Positions 34,196-43,136 are shown, counted from the stretch's first letter. The stretch is DNA of 64,000 nucleotides from Hoeflea sp. 108 (GCF_000372965.1 NZ_KB890024.1:558001-622000); one strand, 5' to 3'. Numbers and translations are program-made. Notes: generated from the letters alone by a model not told the origin.

Positions 34196-34816
34196 TCACC
34201 ACATCTCGTGCTGGACGTTCAGGTCCTTGATCACCGGCACATCGCGCAGCATGGCCGAGACGCGGGCGATTTCGGGCCATGCCCCCTCCGCCTTGCGCGG
34301 CTCGGGATGCCAGCACACCAGCATCAGCAGATAGATGTCGGCGATCGACATGCGCTCGCCTGCCAGCCACAGCTTGCCTTCCAGCGCCTGGTCGACGATG
34401 CCGAAGCCGCGATCGACCTCGGCCAGCGCCGCCGCCTTCACCGCCTCGATGCCGTCGGGATCGGCCGTGTAGCGCGGCGCGTAATAGATGCGCAGCAGCG
34501 CTGGATACATCACCGAAGTCATGAACGTCATCCAGCGCAGGAAGTCAGGCCGGTCGGGTGCATCGGCTGCTGGCGCCAGTCCCGATGCCGGGTAACGCTC
34601 GGCGATCAGTTGGCACATCGCTGCCGACTCGGTCATCGCTCCGCCTTCCGGCAGCACCAGCGCCGGCACCTGGCCGAGCGGACTGATCTCGCGGAACCGC
34701 GTGTCGGGATCGACGCCCTTGACGACATTGGTGCGTTCGAACGGTGCCCCCGCCAGTTCCAGCGCGGCTTCGACCGCAAAACCGCCGCTGCCGGCGCGCG
34801 TGTAGAGCTGGTACAT
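34196..34816 (-). CDS. Glutathione S-transferase family protein
   Basis: A 206-residue GST-like protein. The N-terminal thioredoxin fold has YTRAGSGGFAVEAALELAGAPFE and the glutathione-binding ISPLGQVPALVLPEGGAMTESAAMCQLIAERYP, with the Pro-Ala/Val turn and Glu-Ser pair. The C-terminal helical domain includes WLAGERMSIADIYLLMLV. The catalytic class is unclear; family members conjugate glutathione to electrophiles or act as isomerases. The start at 34816 has GGGGG upstream at the right distance; 34822 would place the ribosome site too close. Confidence 0.9.
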   Translation of the reverse strand: MYQLYTRAGSGGFAVEAALELAGAPFERTNVVKGVDPDTRFREISPLGQVPALVLPEGGAMTESAAMCQLIAERYPASGLAPAADAPDRPDFLRWMTFMTSVMYPALLRIYYAPRYTADPDGIEAVKAAALAEVDRGFGIVDQALEGKLWLAGERMSIADIYLLMLVCWHPEPRKAEGAWPEIARVSAMLRDVPVIKDLNVQHEMW

Positions 34817-34854
34817 TCTCATTCCCCCTTTCCGGCATCTTAGCCGGCGATCCT

Positions 34855-34950
34855 GGCGCATCGGCCCGAAGATCGGAATCGATTTTCGGAAAGCACGATG
34901 CCACAGATCCAAACATTTCGAGCGTCCCTGGTGCGTCCGTTCGGACGCAC
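34855..34950. repeat. Rhizobial-type intergenic repeat
   Basis: Contains GTGCGTCCG-TT-CGGACGCAC (34931-34950, 9-base stem) and CGAAGATCGG...TTCG upstream. Read on the minus strand it resembles a repeat seen in many rhizobial intergenic regions, as I recall; the identity was not searched. Part of the 329-base gap between GST and the YciI gene, which otherwise shows only a promoter candidate. Confidence 0.5.
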
Positions 34951-35069
34951 TGCGCTCTAGTTGGCACGCCCGACGCAGGCTGCTCAAGCGTGGCATGCAC
35001 TCGCCAGCCGGCTATTTTCACCGGGCCAGCCGATCCATTGCCGCTCTCTTGCAAAAAGTTTCGAACGGC

Positions 35070-35096
35070 TGTCGAAATCGCCTCGGCCAGCGCGAC
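35070..35096 (+). promoter_or_regulatory. Candidate ECF42-type promoter
   Basis: TGTCGA (35070-35075), 17 bases, then CGAC (35093-35096), 50 bases before the DGPF gene. TGTCGA is the -35 element I recall for ECF42 sigma factors, and the spacing fits an ECF promoter. It would allow the sigma factor to drive its own operon. Confidence 0.45.
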
Positions 35097-35145
35097 ATCA
35101 GTTCAGCCCGCGATGATGCGGTGCTGGCAAACGCAGGAGACGACC

Positions 35146-35496
35146 ATGCAGTACATGCTTCTCATCCACGTCGACGAGGCCGCGATGGCCGCAACGCCCG
35201 CTGACAAGGCCTATGAAATGGCCGCACCCTACATGGCCTATAACGAAGCGTTGATCAAAGCCGGCGCCATGGTCGGCGGCGAAAGGCTGACCCCGTCGTC
35301 CACCGGCACGGTCATCCGCGTCCGTGGCGACAAGACCGAGGTCCTCGACGGCCCCTTCGCCGACACCAAGGAACAGCTCGGCGGCTACTACATCATCGAG
35401 GCTCCCGATCTGGACGCCGCGATCAACTGGGCGGCGCGCTGCCCTGGCGCCAGCACCGGCACCATCGAGGTCAGGCCGATCTGGAAGACACGCTGA
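35146..35496 (+). CDS. YciI / DGPF domain protein
   Basis: A 116-residue protein with the DGPF motif (VLDGPFADTKEQLGGYYIIEAPDLDAAINWA) in a YciI-like ferredoxin fold. In many bacteria genes of this kind stand immediately upstream of an ECF42 sigma factor, exactly as here (2 bases between stop and the next start). The function is unknown. The start ATG has GGAG 8 bases upstream. It is the probable target of, and marker for, the downstream sigma factor. Confidence 0.93.
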   Translation: MQYMLLIHVDEAAMAATPADKAYEMAAPYMAYNEALIKAGAMVGGERLTPSSTGTVIRVRGDKTEVLDGPFADTKEQLGGYYIIEAPDLDAAINWAARCPGASTGTIEVRPIWKTR

Positions 35497-35498
35497 CG

Positions 35499-36743
35499 GT
35501 GCCTGACATCGGCGACAGCGCCCGGGCGGCAGCCGAAGCCGCCGCCCGTCAAAGCTACGGCAAGCTCATTGCCTTCCTCGCCGCCCGCTCACGCGATGTC
35601 GCGGGCGCCGAGGATGCGTTGGCTGACGCCTTCGCCGAGGCGCTTGTCCGCTGGCCGCAGACGGGCGTGCCCACCCATCCCGAAGCCTGGCTGCTCACGG
35701 TCGCGCGTCGCCGCACCACCGACCGGCATCGCCGCCACGCAGTCCGTGAGGCGGCGCTGCCGCATCTCAGGCTGATCGGCGAGGAACTGGAGGAGGAGGC
35801 CGTGCGCGAAAAATTGCCCGACGAGCGCCTCGGCCTGCTTTTCGCCTGTGCCCATCCGGCCATCGATGCGAGCGTGCGCGCGCCGCTGATCCTGCAGACC
35901 GTGCTTGGCTTCGACGCGGCAACCATCGCCTCCGCCTTCTTGGTCTCGCCCGCCACCATGAGCCAGCGCCTGGTGCGGGCCAAGACACGCATCCGCCAGG
36001 CGGGCATTCCTTTCCGCGTGCCCGAAAGGCCTGAAATGGCTGAGCGGCTTTCGGCCGTACTGGAAGCGATCTACGCCGCCTTTTCCGAAGGCTGGGCCGA
36101 TGCCGGGGGCACAGAATCCCGTCGCCGCAACCTCGCCTCCGAAGCCATCTGGCTCGGCCAACTCGTTGCCCGGCTGATGCCCGACGAGCCCGAGGCACTG
36201 TGTCTTCTATCCCTGATGCTCCACGCCGAGGCGCGCCGCCCGGCCCGGCGCGACACGGAGGGCAAATTCGTGCCGCTCGCCGAGCAGGACGTCCGTCTCT
36301 GGGATGCCGGCCTTATCGCCGAGGCCGATGCGCTTCTGGTCCGCGCCGGCTTCTTCGAAACCATGGGCCGCTACCACATCGAGGCGGCGATCCAGTCCGT
36401 CCACGCAGCCCGCCGGATGACCGGCCGCACCGACTGGCCGGCGCTCGCCATCTTCTATGAGGCGCTCACCACCATCACCGCCTCGCCGGTCGCCGCTGTT
36501 AACCGCGCGGTCGCCGTCGCCTATGCCGGCAACCCGGCCAACGGCCTGGCCCTGCTCGATGCCATGGGCGACCCCAGGCTCGACCAGTACCAGCCCTATT
36601 GGGCGGCACGCGCCGAACTTCTGTCGCTCGTCGGCCACGCGGAGGAGGCGAACCAGGCCTACGGGCTCGCCATCGGGCTCGAAACCGATCCCGCCGTGCG
36701 GGCATTTCTGGAGCGCAAGCGGGCAGGGGTGGCGGCCGGGTGA
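35499..36743 (+). CDS. RNA polymerase sigma factor, ECF42-like, with C-terminal extension
   Basis: A 414-residue sigma factor, longer than ordinary ECFs (about 190). Residues 15-80 hold sigma region 2 (AGAEDALADAFAEALVRWPQTGVPTHPEAWLLTVARRRTTDRHRR), residues 120-175 hold region 4 (FDAATIASAFLVSPATMSQRLVRAKTRIR), and residues 185-410 form the DUF6596/TPR-like extension (AIYAAFSEGWADAGGTE..., NRAVAVAYAGNPANGLALLDAMG) typical of ECF42. No anti-sigma gene is beside it; in this group the extension itself is thought to control activity. It begins with GTG, coupled to the DGPF gene. Confidence 0.93.
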   Translation: MPDIGDSARAAAEAAARQSYGKLIAFLAARSRDVAGAEDALADAFAEALVRWPQTGVPTHPEAWLLTVARRRTTDRHRRHAVREAALPHLRLIGEELEEEAVREKLPDERLGLLFACAHPAIDASVRAPLILQTVLGFDAATIASAFLVSPATMSQRLVRAKTRIRQAGIPFRVPERPEMAERLSAVLEAIYAAFSEGWADAGGTESRRRNLASEAIWLGQLVARLMPDEPEALCLLSLMLHAEARRPARRDTEGKFVPLAEQDVRLWDAGLIAEADALLVRAGFFETMGRYHIEAAIQSVHAARRMTGRTDWPALAIFYEALTTITASPVAAVNRAVAVAYAGNPANGLALLDAMGDPRLDQYQPYWAARAELLSLVGHAEEANQAYGLAIGLETDPAVRAFLERKRAGVAAG

Positions 36744-36756
36744 GCGTTGGCCCGTG

Positions 36757-36930
36757 CCTTCTCCCCTAGTGGGAGAAGGTGGATTGGCGCGCAGCGCCAA
36801 GACGGATGAGGGCTGTTGGAAGCGATGAGCGGGCGCAGAACAGGCGCCATCCCAGCGAACTCGGCAAAGCCGGTCCGTCCGCACCCCTCATCCGCCCTTT
36901 CGGGGCACCTTCTGCCGCAAGGGGAGAAGG
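36757..36930. repeat. Palindromic intergenic element with paired outer stems
   Basis: Left: CCTTCTCCC-N5-GGGAGAAGG (36757-36779) then CGGATGAGGG (36803-36812). Right: CCCTCATCCG (36885-36894) and CCTTCT...AGAAGG (36908-36930). The two halves are inverse copies of one unit, so the whole stretch is a large imperfect palindrome between the sigma factor and cysK. The related unit at 50609 shares the stem and GCGCAGC. Confidence 0.65.
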
Positions 36931-36935
36931 AAGGC

Positions 36936-37916
36936 TTATCCGCCCAATCCCTCGAACAGCACCGTCGACAGGTACCGCTCGGCAAAGGACGGGATGATAA
37001 CGACGATGTTCTTGCCGGCATTCTCCGGCCGCGAACCGACGACGACGGCCGCCTGCAGCGCTGCGCCCGAGGAGATGCCGACCGGCACGCCTTCCAGCCG
37101 CGCCACCAGCCGGGCATTGGCGATGGCGTCGTCGTTGGAGACCTTGATGATCTCGTCATAGATGGTCGTGTCCAGAACCTTCGGCGCGAAGCCGGCGCCG
37201 ATACCCTGGATCTTGTGCGGGCCCGGCTGGCCGCCCGAAAGCACGGGCGAGCCCTCGGGCTCGACCGCCACGACATGCAGCGACGGCTTGCGGGCCTTGA
37301 TCACCTGGCCGACGCCAGTGATCGTGCCGCCCGTGCCGATGCCGGCAACCAGGATGTCGATCGAGCCTTGCGTGTCGTTCCAGATTTCCTCGGCCGTTGT
37401 CTGGCGGTGGATTTCCGGATTGGCCGGGTTTTCGAACTGCTGCGGGATGATGGCGTTCGGAATGGTCTGCACCAGCTCCTCGGCCTTGGCGATGGCACCC
37501 TTCATGCCCTTGGCGCCTTCGGTCAGCACCAACTCGGCACCGAGCAGCGCCAGCATCTTGCGGCGCTCGATCGACATCGTTTCGGGCATGGTCAGGATAA
37601 GCTTGTAGCCCTTGGCGGCGGCGGCAAAGGCAAGGGCAATGCCGGTGTTGCCCGAAGTCGGCTCGATCAGCGTACTCTTGCCCGGCTCGATCTTGCCCGA
37701 CGCTTCCAGTGCCTCAAGCATCGCAACGCCGATGCGGTCCTTGACCGAGGCGATCGGGTTGAAGAATTCGAGCTTGGCGAGGATGTTCGCCACAACGCCC
37801 TTGTCCTTGGCGAACTTGTCGAGCCGTACCAGCGGCGTGTCGCCAATGGTCTCGGTGATCGAGCCGTAGATGCGTCCGCGGCCGGGAATGCGGGTGGAGG
37901 TGACGGGCTTGTTCAT
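36936..37916 (-). CDS. cysK: Cysteine synthase A
   Basis: CysK makes L-cysteine from O-acetylserine and sulfide with PLP. The 326-residue protein has the PLP lysine motif FNPIASVKDRIGVAM, the substrate loop EPTSGNTGIALA, the phosphate-binding GIGTGGTITGVGQVI and the C-terminal PVGISSGAALQAA. It begins MNKPVTSTR; AGGGAG lies upstream of the ATG at 37916. Frames extending to 38042 are not credible. It is a single gene with its own promoter; the palindrome at 36757 lies just after its stop. Confidence 0.95.
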   Translation of the reverse strand: MNKPVTSTRIPGRGRIYGSITETIGDTPLVRLDKFAKDKGVVANILAKLEFFNPIASVKDRIGVAMLEALEASGKIEPGKSTLIEPTSGNTGIALAFAAAAKGYKLILTMPETMSIERRKMLALLGAELVLTEGAKGMKGAIAKAEELVQTIPNAIIPQQFENPANPEIHRQTTAEEIWNDTQGSIDILVAGIGTGGTITGVGQVIKARKPSLHVVAVEPEGSPVLSGGQPGPHKIQGIGAGFAPKVLDTTIYDEIIKVSNDDAIANARLVARLEGVPVGISSGAALQAAVVVGSRPENAGKNIVVIIPSFAERYLSTVLFEGLGG

Positions 37917-38071
37917 GCGGTTTCGCTCCCTGCCGGATAATGCTTTTTTCGGCCCTGAAGATAGGGTGTCGCCGGGCAAATTCCGAGTGGGCGTCATGCT
38001 GATTGGCGACCATTGACGGAAACGTATTTCCGCAATGGCCAAATTAGTGGAAAAAGAATCCGTCCGGAGGC

Positions 38072-38689
38072 CTATTGGCGGGCGGCGATCGCTGCCGCCG
38101 CACCCACCATGAAGGCAGCTGCCGTGCGGTTCAGTGTCTTCAGCGCACGCGGGGTCTTCAAAAGCCAGCGCGCCTGCGAGGCCAGCGCCAGATAAGGGAT
38201 CAGCACCACCAGCAACACCGCGATGGTGATAGCCACCAGGATGCCGTAGTCGGCCAATGTCACCGTCCTGAGGTCGACGACCGTCGGCGTGATCGCCAGG
38301 TAGAATATCATCGTCTTCGGATTGCCGAGTGTCACCGTAAGTCCCGCGAGGAAGCTGGAAAACAGCCCGCTCTTGCCCTTCTTCGCCTCGATCGTCTCAG
38401 GTGTGATGCCGCTGTTCCAGAAGCACCAGGCCAGATAGGCGAGATAGGCGACGCCGAGCCACTTGATGGCGAGAAACACCATGCCGAAGGTCTGCGCCAC
38501 CATGGCAAGCCCCAGCACGACCGCGGTGAGATAGGTGAGGTCGCCCACCACCAGTCCCAGCGACATCGCCAGCGACGAGCGGAAGCCGGAGCCGAGCGCG
38601 CGTGCCACAAGTGCCGTCACGCCCGGGCCGGGAATGGCCGCGGCAATGGCGAGTGCGCCGCTATAGGCGAGAAATCCTGTAAGCGTCAT
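38072..38689 (-). CDS. LysE family translocator
   Basis: A 205-residue membrane exporter with six helices (LAYSGALAIAAAIPGPGVTALVARAL; SLAMSLGLVVGDLTYLTAVVLGLAMV; FLAIKWLGVAYLAYLAWCFW; NPKTMIFYLAITPTVVDL; and two at the C-terminus). The pattern PGPGVTALVARALGSGFRSSLAMSLGLVVGD is the LysE/RhtB motif. Such proteins export amino acids such as lysine, threonine or homoserine lactone. The gap of 155 bases to cysK carries no gene. Its start is the ATG at 38689, directly upstream of the Hsp70-like gene's control region. Confidence 0.9.
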   Translation of the reverse strand: MTLTGFLAYSGALAIAAAIPGPGVTALVARALGSGFRSSLAMSLGLVVGDLTYLTAVVLGLAMVAQTFGMVFLAIKWLGVAYLAYLAWCFWNSGITPETIEAKKGKSGLFSSFLAGLTVTLGNPKTMIFYLAITPTVVDLRTVTLADYGILVAITIAVLLVVLIPYLALASQARWLLKTPRALKTLNRTAAAFMVGAAAAIAARQ

Positions 38690-38897
38690 CGGAACAGCCT
38701 GATTGTCGGTTGGTCGGCCGACCTATGCCACGAAAGCGGTTTCCTGTGAACGTCGCGACGTTGGGCCAGCGATCACATTTCCAGAAATAATGTGCCCGGA
38801 CATCGACATTCGCCGCCTGCTCGTGTACCCGCACGGTCCCCGCCGCGGCCCGATCTGTCGAGCGCCGCCGACCCACGCAGCAAAATTCAGGATCTAC

Positions 38898-40157
38898 ATG
38901 ATGCGACCGGCATACGGCGGCATAGACTTCGGCACTTCCAACTCCACCGTCGGCGTGATCGAGGATGGCCGCCCGCGCCTCGTCGCGCTCGAAGGCGAGA
39001 GCGTCACCCTGCCGTCGGCCATCTTCTTCAATTTCGAGGACGACAACACCGCCATGGGCCGCCGTGCCATCGGCGAATACACCGACGGCGCCGAGGGCCG
39101 CCTGATGCGCGCCCTGAAGAGCGTGCTCGGCTCGTCCCTTGTCCATGAAAAGACGCGCATCAAGGCCAAGCAGATCGCCTTCACCGACATTATCGGCATG
39201 TTCGTCGGTCACCTCAAGGACAAGCTCGAAAACCATGTCGGCGAGCCGGTCGAAAACGTCGTGCTCGGCCGCCCCGTGCAGTTCGTCGACGAGGACGCCA
39301 AGGCCGACGCCGACGCGCAGGGTGAGCTCGAAAAAGCCGCCCGCGCGCAAGGGTTCCAGCACATCGACTTCCAGTTCGAGCCGATCGCGGCCGCGCTTGA
39401 CTACGAGCGCACGGTCAGCCGCGAGGAGCTGGCGCTGATCGTCGACATGGGCGGCGGCACCTCCGACTTCTCCATCGTCCGCGTTTCGCCCGAGCGTGCG
39501 GCGGCGGCCGATCGTAAGGCTGACATCCTGGCCAACCGTGGCGTCCACATCGGCGGCACCGATTTCGACCGCCTGCTCTCGATCGCCCACGTCATGCCCG
39601 AGCTCGGCTATCTCAGCGCGACCAAGGACGGCAAGCGTAACCTGCCCGCCGGCTACTTCATCGATCTCGCGACCTGGCAGCGCATCAACCTGCTCTACAC
39701 CCCCAAGGCCAAGCTCGACATGCGCGCGATCCGCTTCGAGGCGGCCCGGCCCGACCTCGTCGATCGCATGATCGAGGTGGTCGACCAGCGCTTCGGCCAT
39801 GCGCTCGCCACCCGGGTGGAGAAGGCCAAGATCGACCTCACCGACGCCGACAGCGCCACCGTCGAGGTCAACCTGCCGGCCGCGCAATTCACCGCGTCCT
39901 TCACACGCCAGCAGCTCGAAAACACGATCCGCACCGAGGTTGGCCGGGTGACGGCGACCGTCGCCGACACGCTGGCCGAGGCCAGCGTCCGCGCCGAAGA
40001 CATCACCGCCGTCTTCCTGACCGGCGGCTCGACTGCCATCCCGCTCGCCCGCCAGAGCATTCTCGAACTGATTCCCGGCGCTAAGGTCGTCCAGGGCGAC
40101 GCCTTCGGCTCCGTCGGCATGGGCCTCGCCCTCGACGCCCAGCGCAAGTTCGGCTGA
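38898..40157 (+). CDS. Hsp70 family protein (YegD-like)
   Basis: A 419-residue member of the Hsp70/actin ATPase fold without the substrate-binding half, like YegD of E. coli. It shows GIDFGTSNSTVGVIE (phosphate 1), PIAAALDYERTVS, IVDMGGGTSDFSIVRVS (phosphate 2), GGTDFDRLL, and GGSTAIPLARQSI (adenosine). It is probably a cytosolic ATPase of unknown chaperone-related function. Start: two tandem ATGs (38898, 38901), with AGGA upstream. Divergent from the LysE gene. Confidence 0.93.
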   Translation: MMRPAYGGIDFGTSNSTVGVIEDGRPRLVALEGESVTLPSAIFFNFEDDNTAMGRRAIGEYTDGAEGRLMRALKSVLGSSLVHEKTRIKAKQIAFTDIIGMFVGHLKDKLENHVGEPVENVVLGRPVQFVDEDAKADADAQGELEKAARAQGFQHIDFQFEPIAAALDYERTVSREELALIVDMGGGTSDFSIVRVSPERAAAADRKADILANRGVHIGGTDFDRLLSIAHVMPELGYLSATKDGKRNLPAGYFIDLATWQRINLLYTPKAKLDMRAIRFEAARPDLVDRMIEVVDQRFGHALATRVEKAKIDLTDADSATVEVNLPAAQFTASFTRQQLENTIRTEVGRVTATVADTLAEASVRAEDITAVFLTGGSTAIPLARQSILELIPGAKVVQGDAFGSVGMGLALDAQRKFG

Positions 40158-40283
40158 CGGAAGTTCGCTGATGAGTTTGTGGCAGTGCCGCCGTCGAGGC
40201 GGTGGCACTGTCGCGCCATGACGGTGCCGGAAACGGCTCGTCGCAGGGGGCATGCGCAGGGAAACCAGTTCAAAACGAGCAAT

Positions 40284-42032
40284 TCACCCTGCCAGTGCGG
40301 GTCCCTCCACCTTCTCCGCCCGCACCAGTTCCTGCGCTTCCTCCACGGACGCGACATACGTCACCTCGGGCTGCCTGAGCCCATGCGTCATCAGCATGCG
40401 CCGCGTCTGCGGCGAGGCCCCTGCGATGTAGAAGCGCACGCCGGCTTTTGCGGCCTTGCGCGCCGCACCCTCCAGCACATTGGCCCCCGTCGAGTCAATC
40501 AGCGGCACGCGGCTGCAGTCGAGGATGAAGTTGCGGCGCTGGTCGGCGATGCGGTCGAGCACCGCACCCACCGTCGAGGCGGCGCCGAAGAAGAACGCTC
40601 CCGAGATCCGGTAGATCACCGTCGCGGCGTCTCCCGCATCACGTGACTCATAAGCGTGGCGGTCACCATTCACGTCATCGGCCACGTCCTCCTGCGCCAG
40701 CGGCAGCTCGGTTTCGACGGCCACGCTCTTGGCCATGCGGTCGATGAACAGCACCGAGCCCAGCGCGAAGCCTATGACAATGCCCTCGGTCAGGTCACGG
40801 AAGACCACCAGCAGGAACGTCACCAGGAGCACCAGCGCATCGCCGCGCGACGAGCGGATCAGCGTCGCGAAGGCCTGCTTTTCGATCATGTTCCAGGCCA
40901 CCACCGCCAGCACGCCGGCTAGCGCCGACAGGGGGATGTATGACGCAAGCGGTGCCGCCACCAGCATGAAGGCGAGGAGGAACAGCGCATGCAGCATGCC
41001 CGCCACCGGCCCGTGCGCGCCGGCGCGCACATTGGTTGCGGTGCGCGCGATGGTGCCCGTGACGCAAATGCCTCCGAACAGAGCCGAGGCGACGTTGGCG
41101 AAACCCTGCGCCACCAGCTCGCAATTGGACCGGTGCCGACGGCCGGTCATACCATCCGCCACGACAGCCGACAGAAGCGACTCGATGGCGCCAAGCAGGG
41201 CAAAGGCCATCGCATCCGGCAGCACTGATATTGCCTTGTCCATCGTGAAGGTCGGCAAGGAGGGCCAGGGCAGGCTGCGCGGAATGCCGCCGAAACGCGT
41301 GCCGATTGTCTCCACTGGCAGGGCAAGCAAGGCTGCCGCCAGAGACGCCACGCCCACCGCGATCAGCATGCCCGGCCAATGCGGTCTGAGCCGCTTGAGC
41401 ACAAGGATCGTGCCGATGGTCAGCGCGGCCACCGCCACCGCCGACGTATTCACCGTGCCTGCTGCCTGCGCCAGCGCCTCGATCTTCGGCAGCAGCGGCC
41501 CCGGCTCCTTGCCCGGCAAGGTCAGTCCGAACATCTCGCTCAGCTGGCTGGCGAAGATGATGACGGCGATGCCAGCCGTGAAGCCCACTGTCACCGGGTA
41601 GGGGATGAACTTGATGTAGGTGCCGAGCCTGAGATAGCCGATGACGACAAGCATGACGCCTGCCATCATTGTTGCCAGCAGCAGGCCATCGACGCCCTCG
41701 CGCGCCACGGTCGCCGCCACCAGCACGATGAAGGCGCCCGCCGGTCCGCCGATCTGGAACCGGCTGCCGCCCAGCGCCGAGATGATGAAGCCGCCGACAA
41801 TGGCCGTGAACAGCCCCCGGTCCGGCGATACGCCGGAAGCAATGGCAATCGCCATCGACAGAGGCAGCGCCACGATCGCCACTGTCAGCCCGGCAATAGC
41901 ATCGGCCTTGAATTGCCTGGTGCCATAGCCCTCGCGCAAAACCGTCACCAGCTTCGGCGTGAACAGCTCCGCGAAGCTCGGCTGCCTGTGCTGCGGTCCG
42001 TGCTGTCCTGGATTGCTGCCTGCGTCCATCAT
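40284..42032 (-). CDS. SulP family inorganic anion transporter
   Basis: A 582-residue transporter, by the start used here. The membrane half has the SulP motifs GLTVAIVALPLSMAIAIASGVSPDRGLF, IGGPAGAFIVLVAA and GEYGT-like EGYGTRQFKADA, with about eleven helices. The C-terminal STAS domain contains NFILDCSRVPLIDSTGANVLEGAA. SulP carriers move sulfate, bicarbonate, nitrate or other anions; the substrate is unproven. The XRE gene lies upstream on the same strand (85 bases away). The start is uncertain by a few codons (42032 ATG, 42029 ATG, 42047 TTG). Confidence 0.92.
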   Translation of the reverse strand: MMDAGSNPGQHGPQHRQPSFAELFTPKLVTVLREGYGTRQFKADAIAGLTVAIVALPLSMAIAIASGVSPDRGLFTAIVGGFIISALGGSRFQIGGPAGAFIVLVAATVAREGVDGLLLATMMAGVMLVVIGYLRLGTYIKFIPYPVTVGFTAGIAVIIFASQLSEMFGLTLPGKEPGPLLPKIEALAQAAGTVNTSAVAVAALTIGTILVLKRLRPHWPGMLIAVGVASLAAALLALPVETIGTRFGGIPRSLPWPSLPTFTMDKAISVLPDAMAFALLGAIESLLSAVVADGMTGRRHRSNCELVAQGFANVASALFGGICVTGTIARTATNVRAGAHGPVAGMLHALFLLAFMLVAAPLASYIPLSALAGVLAVVAWNMIEKQAFATLIRSSRGDALVLLVTFLLVVFRDLTEGIVIGFALGSVLFIDRMAKSVAVETELPLAQEDVADDVNGDRHAYESRDAGDAATVIYRISGAFFFGAASTVGAVLDRIADQRRNFILDCSRVPLIDSTGANVLEGAARKAAKAGVRFYIAGASPQTRRMLMTHGLRQPEVTYVASVEEAQELVRAEKVEGPALAG

Positions 42033-42117
42033 CCCACCACGTGGCAAACGCGGCGGGATCGTCGGCAGAACTGTCGGCGGTCGCGTCGCGACTACATCGC
42101 GCGGATCGTCAGGGAAC

Positions 42118-42360
42118 TCAGGTTTTTTTCCTCAGCCGCACGCCCCGGCCGCCGGTGTCGCTCTCGCCGATCAGCTCCACGCCGGCAGCGTTCAGCGCCT
42201 CGACGACCTTGGTCAGCGTGTCGACCACGCCGCGCACCACGCCCTCGCTCGCTTCCATGCGCTGTATGGTTGGCACCGACACGCCTGCGAGGTCCGCGAG
42301 CGTCTTCTGGTCGATGCCTGCCAGCGCTCGTGCGGCGCGCATCTGTGCGGCTGTGATCAC
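42118..42360 (-). CDS. XRE-family helix-turn-helix regulator
   Basis: An 80-residue DNA-binding protein. The HTH_3 domain covers residues 5-60: AAQMRAARALAGIDQKTLADLAGVSVPTIQRMEASEG, then VVRGVVDTLTKVVEALNAAGVELI. It ends in a short Arg/Lys tail. A 29-base imperfect palindrome lies 23 bases upstream, which suggests autoregulation. Its target could be the SulP gene downstream in the same direction. The length is minimal for such regulators but complete. Confidence 0.9.
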   Translation of the reverse strand: MITAAQMRAARALAGIDQKTLADLAGVSVPTIQRMEASEGVVRGVVDTLTKVVEALNAAGVELIGESDTGGRGVRLRKKT

Positions 42361-42383
42361 TGAGATGTTCCCGTCTCGATCCG

Positions 42384-42412
42384 CACTATAAATGTATCAT
42401 ACATTCATAGTG
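42384..42412. promoter_or_regulatory. 29-bp imperfect palindrome, probable XRE operator
   Basis: CACTATAAATGTAT-C-ATACATTCATAGTG matches its reverse complement in 13 of 14 positions of each arm. It lies 23 bases upstream of the XRE start and 38 bases downstream-side of the PAP2 stop at 42450. The inner 15 bases AATGTAT-C-ATACATT are perfect. Confidence 0.7.
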
Positions 42413-42449
42413 ATGTTTCAAGCATCATTATTGATGCCTATGCCCCATG

Positions 42450-43136
42450 TTACGCGTCGCCCTCTGCTGGCCGCATCAGATAGCGGCTGACCAGCCAGCA
42501 CAAAGTCGCCCAGGCAAAACCGGCGCACCAGCCCGCAAGCACGTCTGAAGGCCAGTGCACGCCGAGATATACCCGGCTGATGCCGACCATGAGTGTGGTC
42601 AGGATGGCGATGGAAAAGACAAAGACCGTCGTCGCCCGGCCCGGCAGGAAGCGCGCCAGCAGCGCACCCAGCGTCAGGTAGGTCACTGCCGACAGCATCG
42701 CGTGCCCGCTCGGAAAGCTCATCGTGTAGACCTGCGCCAGATGCGGTACGAGCTCGGGGCGAGGACGGTCGATGCCGAGCTTGAGCAGGCTCGACAGCAC
42801 CTGACCGCCCGCCACCGAGACGAACACGAACAGCGCCGGCCCCCAGCGCCTGGTCATGCCGAGAAAGATGATAGTGATGGCGGTGATGTAGATCAGCACG
42901 GAGGCGCTGCCGAGTGCTGTGATGTCGCGCATGGCCTCTTCCATCCACAGCGGGCCGATCGGGTCGGCCGGGTTGCCCGCCTCGCGGAAGAACAGCAGGA
43001 TGTCGGTGTCGAAGGCATGCGGGGCGGCGTCGCGCGCGATCTCGGAGAGCTCGACGAAGCCCCACAGGCCGCCGGCGATGATGATGCCGGCCGCCAAAAG
43101 CGAAAACTCGATCCTGTTCCACAATCTGTCGTGCAT
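42450..43136 (-). CDS. PAP2-type phosphatase
   Basis: A 228-residue membrane phosphatase. The three PAP2 motifs are present: KLGIDRPRP (KxxxxxxRP), SFPSGH (PSGH) and SRVYLGVHWPSD (SRxxxxxHxxxD). Six membrane helices surround them. Such enzymes act on phosphatidate, undecaprenyl pyrophosphate or sugar phosphates at the outer face. It is upstream of nothing on its strand; the gap to phoX contains a Pho box oriented towards phoX. Confidence 0.93.
   Translation of the reverse strand: MHDRLWNRIEFSLLAAGIIIAGGLWGFVELSEIARDAAPHAFDTDILLFFREAGNPADPIGPLWMEEAMRDITALGSASVLIYITAITIIFLGMTRRWGPALFVFVSVAGGQVLSSLLKLGIDRPRPELVPHLAQVYTMSFPSGHAMLSAVTYLTLGALLARFLPGRATTVFVFSIAILTTLMVGISRVYLGVHWPSDVLAGWCAGFAWATLCWLVSRYLMRPAEGDA

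Noticed and set aside
38661..40253. 530-residue minus-strand frame over the Hsp70-like gene
   Set aside because: Antisense to a confident Hsp70 frame; composition and lack of motifs indicate a shadow.
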